Shown: in pieces, positions 51,053 through 56,254 of the stretch
How positions within the stretch are numbered: the stretch's first letter is position 1
How the letters are laid out: each line of letters starts with the position of its first letter
Position numbers and translations under genes: made by a program
The notes under the pieces: model-generated
Told to the model about the DNA's origin: nothing
The model's input: the letters and a program-made list of their open reading frames with translations, nothing else
Database searches by the model: none
From: Cypionkella psychrotolerans
GTDB lineage: Bacteria > Pseudomonadota > Alphaproteobacteria > Rhodobacterales > Rhodobacteraceae
Direction of reading: 5' to 3'
Assembly (NCBI RefSeq): GCF_001294535.1
Contig: NZ_LGIC01000052.1
Location: 1-56,254 of the forward strand
DNA length: 56,254 nucleotides

Positions 51053-51961
51053 ATGAAGCATAACGATGCGAACCCCGATACCAACACTCCGCTTTATCGT
51101 GCTGGCACTATAAAGCGTCAGCGCGCAAGCCATGCCGAAATGGCGGATCGCGACGCGTTCTTGATCAACTATGCACACGCGCACGGTCCGATCACCGTGC
51201 GCGGCCTCTACTACCAGGCCGAGGTGCACGCCGTTGCAGGCATCGACAAGACCGAAAGCGGCTACCGCAAGGTTCAGGCACAGGTTCTGAAGCTGCGGCG
51301 TGAGGGTCGGCTGAACTACGAAGCCATCGCAGATTCATCACGCTTCATGCGCAAGCCGCAAACGTTTAACGGCTGGGAAGATGCTTTGCGCGACACGGCA
51401 CGGTTCTACCGCAAGGATCTGTGGGCCGACACCGATCTTGAAGTCGAGATATGGCTGGAGAAAAATGCGCTGGCGGGCGTCCTGTTTCCGGTCACGTCGG
51501 AATACGACGTGCCGTTGATGTGCACGGGCGGCTTTAGCTCCGAAACCTTCGCTCATGAGGCAGTTGCGCGATTGCGTGGCTCAGGACGCACGCTGATTGT
51601 GCACGCGCTTTACGACTTTGACCGGTCTGGCGGTGACGCGTCACGATCCTTGTGCGAAAAAGTCGAGCGTTTCGGCCACGACTACGGTGTCCCCGTCCAG
51701 TTCAGATCGCTTGGGCTGTCTTTTGACCAGGTCACGCAGTTCAAACTGCCAACGCGCCCGGCCAAAGATGGGACCAAGGCAGACCGGCGCTGGCCGCATG
51801 CCTTTGCGGCCGAACTCGACGCGCTGCCGCCGGACGAATTGCGCCGCATCGTGCGGGACGCGATCGAAGATCACCTGCCGCAAGTGCAGCTTGCCTACCT
51901 CAAGAACATCGAGGCTCTGGAGCGCGCCACTCTGCTTGATTTTGTCGGGGGGCTGGCATGA
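51053..51961 (+). CDS. Topo VI-A/Spo11-like protein (orphan, TOPRIM)
   Basis: 302 aa. An N-terminal winged-helix region has TVRGLYYQAEV (about 49-59), comparable to the RxIYY catalytic-Tyr motif of Topo VI subunit A and Spo11. The TOPRIM part has VEIWLEKNALAGVL (E136) and LYDFDRSG (D188, D190). No subunit B (GHKL ATPase) is adjacent. Orphan A-type proteins (Mini-A) have been described in mobile elements. A DNA nicking or cleaving role in replication is inferred. Confidence 0.72.
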   Translation: MKHNDANPDTNTPLYRAGTIKRQRASHAEMADRDAFLINYAHAHGPITVRGLYYQAEVHAVAGIDKTESGYRKVQAQVLKLRREGRLNYEAIADSSRFMRKPQTFNGWEDALRDTARFYRKDLWADTDLEVEIWLEKNALAGVLFPVTSEYDVPLMCTGGFSSETFAHEAVARLRGSGRTLIVHALYDFDRSGGDASRSLCEKVERFGHDYGVPVQFRSLGLSFDQVTQFKLPTRPAKDGTKADRRWPHAFAAELDALPPDELRRIVRDAIEDHLPQVQLAYLKNIEALERATLLDFVGGLA

Positions 51962-52158
51962 ACGGCGCAGAGGATCTTGCGCTGCGCCTGACGCGTGAAG
52001 AATTGGCCCATCATTGGCGGGTCAGCGTGCGCACGATTGAGCGGTGGTCAGCTACCGGGCTCTGTCCGCGCCCGCTGCGAATGGGGGGCCGCATACTTTA
52101 CCGCCGCGAAGATGTACTCGCTTGGGAACGCGGGCAAACTGGCGAGGCGCTCGATTGA
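51958..52158 (+). CDS. Small HTH protein, excisionase/MerR-like
   Basis: 66 aa with LTREELAHHWRVSVRTIERW (helix-turn-helix) and a wing GGRILYRREDVLAWE. Typical of excisionase or phage regulatory proteins. Overlaps the preceding stop (ATGA) and its own stop overlaps the next start (TGATG), so it is coupled in the operon. Confidence 0.8.
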   Translation: MNGAEDLALRLTREELAHHWRVSVRTIERWSATGLCPRPLRMGGRILYRREDVLAWERGQTGEALD

Positions 52159-55100
52159 TGGACAAGGCGGGCCCCCATCGGGACCTGCCGAAGCATGACG
52201 AAACGACTGACAGGGTGGCCGAGCGCCGCCCCGAAGGCGTGTCCGTCCCCACTTTTGCAGAAATCGCCATGCGCTTGGTGGACAACGGCTATGAGCCGGT
52301 GCCGATCCTGCCGCATGCCAAAAAGGTGGCCGCAAGAAACTGGACGACGGTTACAATTGACGAGGCACAGGTTGAGGATTGGATAAAGCGATTTGGCCAT
52401 TGCGGCATCGGGCTGCGCACCGGCAAGCTTGTTGCCGTAGATATCGACCTGCTCGATCCTGATCTTGCGCACGACGCTGCAGAGATCACGCGGCTGCATC
52501 TCGGCGATACGCTGCTGCGGGTTGGGCGTTGGCCCAAGCGGTTGCTGCTGTACCGCACGCGCAGCCCGGAGCCAAAGCGGGCTGTTGGCAAGGTGGAGAT
52601 CCTCGGCCTCGGACAACAGTTCGTGGCCTTCGGCATCCACCCCGATACCGGCCAGCCTTACGATTGGCCCTTGGGCGAAAGCCCGCTGGACGTGCCGTTA
52701 GATGCGCTGCCTCTTGTGGATGCAGGGGCAATAGAAACGCTGCTTGCGCCGCTGCAGCCAATTGCCGGGCCTGCACCGTCCGGATCGCGTGTGCCGCGTG
52801 GTGGCGACAATACGCAAAGTGGTCCGATCAGGGCGGCGGACGGACGTGTCATCGACGGGCGCGACCAATGGCTTTCGCTGATCGCCTATCATGGCGTGTA
52901 CGACGCGGTGGATCGCGGCGAGACGCTTGACGCGCATCAGATTGCCGCCGCGGTTTGGCAGCGGTTTTTGGCAAGCACTGATCTCGATCGCCCGAAACAG
53001 GATGGTCGGCATCGATATGGACCTGACGATGCCCTCAAGAAAGTGCGCGACAAGCTGCGCCTTTTGGGTCTTGGCCAGTTGCCGGAGCGCCAAAGGCCGC
53101 GGATAGAACCCAGCTACGTGTTGCCCACACTCCCGGTTGATCGCGCGCGGGTGGAGCTGGACCACGTTTTTGACGCCGCAATGACCGAGATTGCCAACTG
53201 GCATCGGGGTGGGCGTGTGGATGAGGCCCCGTGCTTGGGGGTTCGTGCGACAGTTGGGCTTGGCAAAAGCACAGCTGCTCGACGTCATGTCGTGAAGCTT
53301 CTCGCAACACTCGCGGAAGAAGGGCAACCAGCGCGGTTGCTGAACTTCGTACCGTCGCTGGCGCTGGCCGATGAGACGGCAGCGGCTTGGCAGAGCCTGG
53401 GCGTGGAGGCTCAGGTGCTGCGTGGCTATGAGGCTTTGCAGCTGACCACGCGTGCGCCGATGTGCCGCGATGTACCGTCCGTCAGGGCCGCTGTTGCTGC
53501 GGGCTTAGATATTCAATCCTCGGTCTGCTTCAGGAGCGAAAAAGAGAAATGTGCACATTATGCAGGGTGTGCCAAGCAATCCAATCGTCGCGAGGTTGCA
53601 AAAGTCCAAGTGGTGGTTGCGGCCTATGACGCAATGTACACTGGCTTTGCAGGCGATGCCGAGGAGCTTGCGCTGGTTCTGGTCGATGAAGCCTGCTGGT
53701 CGCGGAGCTTGGAAGAGACCACGGGGCTGACGATCGAGGCGCTTCCGCTGCTTGGGATCACCGGGCTTGGGGGCGCGCGCAAACAAGATGCCCGAGGAGC
53801 CGACATGGCAGATGCTGTGATCTGCCGGCAGCGGTTGTCGGCTGCTCTTGCCTCATTGCCTCTGGGGCAGGTCAGAGCGGCTGATCTGGCGGCGCTGCAC
53901 ATTGATGGCCGCTTTTGCGAGGATGCCTCCCGGTTGGAGGTTGCGGCTTTGGCGCGCTGTGGGCTTGTGCCTGGTCAGAGCGCGGGCGCGCGTAGGGCGG
54001 CTCTCGCCACGAGCGTGCGCCGGGCGCTGGGGCTTCAGATCATTGCTCTTTGGGATGCGCTTGCGGCGCTGTTGCGGGGTGATCCTGCGGCGCTCGCTAA
54101 GGTCTGGCTGGATGGGCCGGCCGCGCAATCTGGGCAAAGGCCGATCCGCATGTGGCGGCGCAAGGCAATGGCCCCTGATCTCATCAGCCTGCCCTTACTT
54201 CATCTCGATGCGACGCTGCGCCCCGAAATCGCCAAGGCCGTGCTGCCAAGGTTAGAGATCGTGACGATCGAGGCTGCGGCACCCCATCAACATGTGCGGC
54301 TGATCGGGGGCGGTTTTGGCATGGGCTCGCTTTGTCCTGCCCCACAAGCAGACGCCGCAGAGATCAATCGTCGCGCCAATCGTTTGCGCGATTGCCTCGA
54401 TTATGTGCGGTGGCATGCCAAGCGGCATGCGCCGCAGCGCTGCCTTGTCATTACCTACAAGGCGATTGAAGCGGCGTTTGCCGATATTCCGGGTGTGGAG
54501 GTTGCACATTACAATGCTGTCGCAGGCTTGGACTGCTGGGGGGACATTGGCTGCTTGTTTTTGATCGGCCGCCCGCTGCCATCATCGGTGGAATTGCACG
54601 AATTGACTGGGGCAGTGCTCGATCACTCTGCTCATGGCAAATATCAAACGTCTGCGGTTGGCATTCTAACCGAGACCGGGCGCAAACTGTCGGGCCAAGC
54701 GATACGCCACACCGACCCTGCCGCAGAAATCTTGCGTGCCGCAATCTGCGATGACGAGGTGATGCAGGCGATGGGGCGGGGGCGTGGGATCAATCGCACG
54801 GATGCAACCCCGCTCGAGGTTCATCTGATGGCCCACGTTGTTTTGCCCCTCGCATATGATCGTGTGATGGCTTGGGAGATGGTTTGTCCTGATATTGTGC
54901 AGCGCATGCTTCTGTGCGGGATGGCGGTGGATAGCCCTGCCGACGCGGCAATGCTTCATCCGGGATTATTCTCGGGGCAGGAGCAGGCTAAGAAAGCATT
55001 CCAACGAGGGGCATTTAAGGGACATTTCCCTATAAGAGGTACCTATAGGGAAATGTCCCTTAAATCGGCTGCATATCGACGGTCCGGCCGCGGTCGTGGC

Positions 55101-55205
55101 TGGCAACGGGCCTGGTGGGTAAACGGCTCTGCCGACGAACGGCGGGCGCAAGTCGAGGCAGCCCTTGGGGCGTTGGCCGAGTGGGTCTCCGACATTCCTG
55201 AGTAG
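52158..55205 (+). CDS. Prim-pol primase with C-terminal ATPase
   Basis: 1015 aa. N-terminal bifunctional primase-polymerase domain: VAVDIDLLD with D95/D97, FGIHPDTGQ with H161. About residues 360-520 show an ATPase with GLGKST (367-372) and LVLVDEA (506-512). Four cysteines between them (C436, C457, C465, C471) recall the Fe-S or zinc insert of XPD/DinG helicases, though this is inferred. It should start and unwind replication of the element. A perfect inverted repeat (55013-55065) is embedded in codons 952-970. The start at 52158 follows the HTH stop; an extended reading to 52044 is overlap. Confidence 0.82.
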   Translation: MDKAGPHRDLPKHDETTDRVAERRPEGVSVPTFAEIAMRLVDNGYEPVPILPHAKKVAARNWTTVTIDEAQVEDWIKRFGHCGIGLRTGKLVAVDIDLLDPDLAHDAAEITRLHLGDTLLRVGRWPKRLLLYRTRSPEPKRAVGKVEILGLGQQFVAFGIHPDTGQPYDWPLGESPLDVPLDALPLVDAGAIETLLAPLQPIAGPAPSGSRVPRGGDNTQSGPIRAADGRVIDGRDQWLSLIAYHGVYDAVDRGETLDAHQIAAAVWQRFLASTDLDRPKQDGRHRYGPDDALKKVRDKLRLLGLGQLPERQRPRIEPSYVLPTLPVDRARVELDHVFDAAMTEIANWHRGGRVDEAPCLGVRATVGLGKSTAARRHVVKLLATLAEEGQPARLLNFVPSLALADETAAAWQSLGVEAQVLRGYEALQLTTRAPMCRDVPSVRAAVAAGLDIQSSVCFRSEKEKCAHYAGCAKQSNRREVAKVQVVVAAYDAMYTGFAGDAEELALVLVDEACWSRSLEETTGLTIEALPLLGITGLGGARKQDARGADMADAVICRQRLSAALASLPLGQVRAADLAALHIDGRFCEDASRLEVAALARCGLVPGQSAGARRAALATSVRRALGLQIIALWDALAALLRGDPAALAKVWLDGPAAQSGQRPIRMWRRKAMAPDLISLPLLHLDATLRPEIAKAVLPRLEIVTIEAAAPHQHVRLIGGGFGMGSLCPAPQADAAEINRRANRLRDCLDYVRWHAKRHAPQRCLVITYKAIEAAFADIPGVEVAHYNAVAGLDCWGDIGCLFLIGRPLPSSVELHELTGAVLDHSAHGKYQTSAVGILTETGRKLSGQAIRHTDPAAEILRAAICDDEVMQAMGRGRGINRTDATPLEVHLMAHVVLPLAYDRVMAWEMVCPDIVQRMLLCGMAVDSPADAAMLHPGLFSGQEQAKKAFQRGAFKGHFPIRGTYREMSLKSAAYRRSGRGRGWQRAWWVNGSADERRAQVEAALGALAEWVSDIPE
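55013..55065. repeat. Perfect 22-bp inverted repeat inside the prim-pol gene
   Basis: Arms 55013-55034 and 55044-55065 are exact complements (left arm begins ATTTAAGGGACATTTCCC) with a 9-nt loop AGAGGTACC. It is AT-rich compared with the gene and lies wholly within its coding sequence, near the 3-prime end. Both strands read like KGHFPI..YREMSLK. Candidate ssDNA initiation or recognition hairpin; a REP-like insertion is the alternative. Confidence 0.9.
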
Positions 55206-55213
55206 CGGCCAAC

Positions 55214-55253
55214 ATGTCGCGCCATGTCGTCAATTGTCATTTAATGTCGTAAA
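55214..55253 (+). repeat. 10-bp phased repeat array (ATGTCG)
   Basis: ATGTCG at 55214, 55224 and 55244, and a degenerate TTGTCA at 55234: four consecutive 10-bp units starting 9 nt past the prim-pol stop. ATTGTC-N15-GACAAT also forms a dyad over the last units. A weak -10 (TATACT) lies downstream at about 55276. Candidate iteron array or operator. Confidence 0.6.
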
Positions 55254-55338
55254 GACAATAGCTTAAGCCCATGATATACTGTCGCCACGAGATGTTTTAC
55301 CCCCGCGATTTTGCAAAGGGGGGATCGGAGATCGAGCG

Positions 55339-56254
55339 ATGGTGGCAACGGTGATGAGCGAAAGTGGCGGCGGAACAGCCCCGGGTGCGGAGTTGGACCA
55401 CGCCAGCGGCAAGGCCTTGCACATCACCTACCGCCCGATCGGCAATCTGATCCCCTACGCGCGGAACGCCCGCACGCACAGTCCGGCGCAGGTGGGGCTG
55501 ATCGCAGGCTCGATCCGGGAGTTCGGCTTTACCAATCCGGTGCTGGTCGATGGGGAAAACGGCATCATCGCAGGCCATGGCCGGGTCCTCGCGGCGCAGA
55601 AGTTGGGGCTGGCTACGGTGCCGGTGATTGAGCTTGCCCATCTCACCGAGGCACAAAAGCGCGCGTATATTCTTGCCGACAATCGCTTGGCCGAACAGGC
55701 GGGGTGGGACGCGGACCTGCTTGCGCTTGAGATGGGGGATCTTGAGGCCCTGGGCGTTGAACTCACCGACCTTGGCTTTGAAAGTGCGGAAATCGATCGG
55801 TTGCTCAGGGGTGATGCGACGGATCCGCGCGAAGAGGTTATTCCCGAGCCACCTGCAGTTCCGATCTCGCAGCTGGGTGATCTGTGGTGTTTGGGCACGC
55901 ACCGGCTCATTTGCGGCGATGCCACCGATGCCGCGGCGGTTGCTCTCTTGCTTGGCGGTGTTGTGCCGCATCTGATGGTCAGCGATCCGCCTTATGGTGT
56001 GATGTACGATCCAAGCTGGCGCAACAAGATCGGCGTGTCTGAGACCAAACGCGTTGGTAAGGTGATGAATGACGACCGCGCCGACTGGCGGGCAGCGTGG
56101 GCGCTGTTTCCGGGGGATGTGGCGTACGTTTGGCATGGGGCTCTGCATGCCACCACAGTGGCCGACAGCCTCGCGGCTGCAGGCTTTGCGGTGCGCAGCC
56201 AAATCATCTGGGCTAAGGAGCGCCTGGTGCTGAGCCGGGGCGACTATCACTGGC
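55339..56254 (+). CDS. ParB-like DNA methyltransferase (partial, right edge)
   Basis: The first about 305 codons; runs off the window. N-terminal ParB/Srx-like domain (YRPIGNLIPYARNARTHS, GLIAGSIREFGFTNPV, GIIAGHGRVLAAQKLG). The methylase domain opens with WCLGTHRLICGDAT (SAM site) and DPPYGVMYD (DPPY at about 217-220), an N4/N6 methyltransferase. Such ParB-methylases regularly stand before terminase genes in prophages, which may lie just beyond the edge. GGAG lies 9 nt upstream of ATG 55339; 55354 is an alternative. Confidence 0.87.
   Translation, partial: MVATVMSESGGGTAPGAELDHASGKALHITYRPIGNLIPYARNARTHSPAQVGLIAGSIREFGFTNPVLVDGENGIIAGHGRVLAAQKLGLATVPVIELAHLTEAQKRAYILADNRLAEQAGWDADLLALEMGDLEALGVELTDLGFESAEIDRLLRGDATDPREEVIPEPPAVPISQLGDLWCLGTHRLICGDATDAAAVALLLGGVVPHLMVSDPPYGVMYDPSWRNKIGVSETKRVGKVMNDDRADWRAAWALFPGDVAYVWHGALHATTVADSLAAAGFAVRSQIIWAKERLVLSRGDYHW

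Noticed and set aside
55297-56250. A 317-aa minus-strand ORF over the methyltransferase
   Set aside because: It is antisense to a clear ParB-methyltransferase; its sequence is His/Arg-rich and without family character.

Overview
The window reads as the chromosome of a purple-bacteria-type alphaproteobacterium of the order Rhodobacterales (Rhodobacter/Paracoccus/Gemmobacter-like). The basis is gene order and protein character: a spc/alpha ribosomal block that ends in rplQ and is followed at once by a LuxR/LuxI pair, a Bzt/Aap amino-acid ABC operon, an ATP12-type F1 chaperone next to crcB and an RluC-like synthase, and high GC with many hairpins. The species cannot be named from this.

Layout. 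1-328 does not hold the expected rplE; the spc operon appears abruptly at a rpsN that lacks its usual first few codons. 329-2738: rpsN, rpsH, rplF, rplR, rpsE, rpmD, then a terminator. 2796-4057: three non-ribosomal genes wedged into the operon (a small membrane protein, a lone HEPN-fold protein and a tiny Cys/His-rich secreted protein behind helically phased TTAAC boxes). 4218-9569: rplO, secY, adk, rpsM (TTG start), rpsK, rpoA, rplQ. 9814-11067: acyl-homoserine-lactone regulator and synthase. 11308-15699: glutathione transferase, rarA, then an overlapping crcB-rluC-ATP12 run. 15934-20583: bztABCD. 20709-30553, mostly on the minus strand: sixA, a ferredoxin-like protein, a sterol-desaturase-family protein, argB, engB, a MOSC protein, yidC, a degenerate-GGDEF/EAL protein, yidD, rnpA and rpmH, with one SDR gene on the plus strand. 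30816-34411: VTT-domain membrane protein, pyridine-nucleotide disulfide oxidoreductase, histidine kinase. 34518-34594: tRNA-Arg(ACG).

After the tRNA the content becomes accessory. 34984-40468 is a compact beta-glucan module: a HlyD-like protein and a processive GT2 synthase resembling rhizobial BgsB/BgsA (mixed-linkage glucan), an opposite-strand dCache-HAMP protein with no output domain, and a GH8 glycanase. An IS5-family (IS427-group) element sits exactly in the GH8 stop codon. Ankyrin, YHS and adenylate cyclase-TPR genes follow. 

44993-56254 looks like the left/early part of an integrated mobile element or prophage. A minus-strand integration operon (small protein, DUF2924, large serine recombinase, 129-aa protein) is divergent from an unrecognised 723-aa protein. 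Then come a zinc-ribbon protein, a sigma-like protein, a small protein, an orphan Topo VI-A/Spo11-like protein, an excisionase-like HTH protein, and a 1015-aa prim-pol/ATPase whose coding sequence contains a perfect 22-bp inverted repeat. A 10-bp phased repeat array precedes a ParB-type DNA methyltransferase that runs off the end. The gene set suggests that this element carries its own replication initiation, with candidate cis sites in and just after the prim-pol gene; that is inference.
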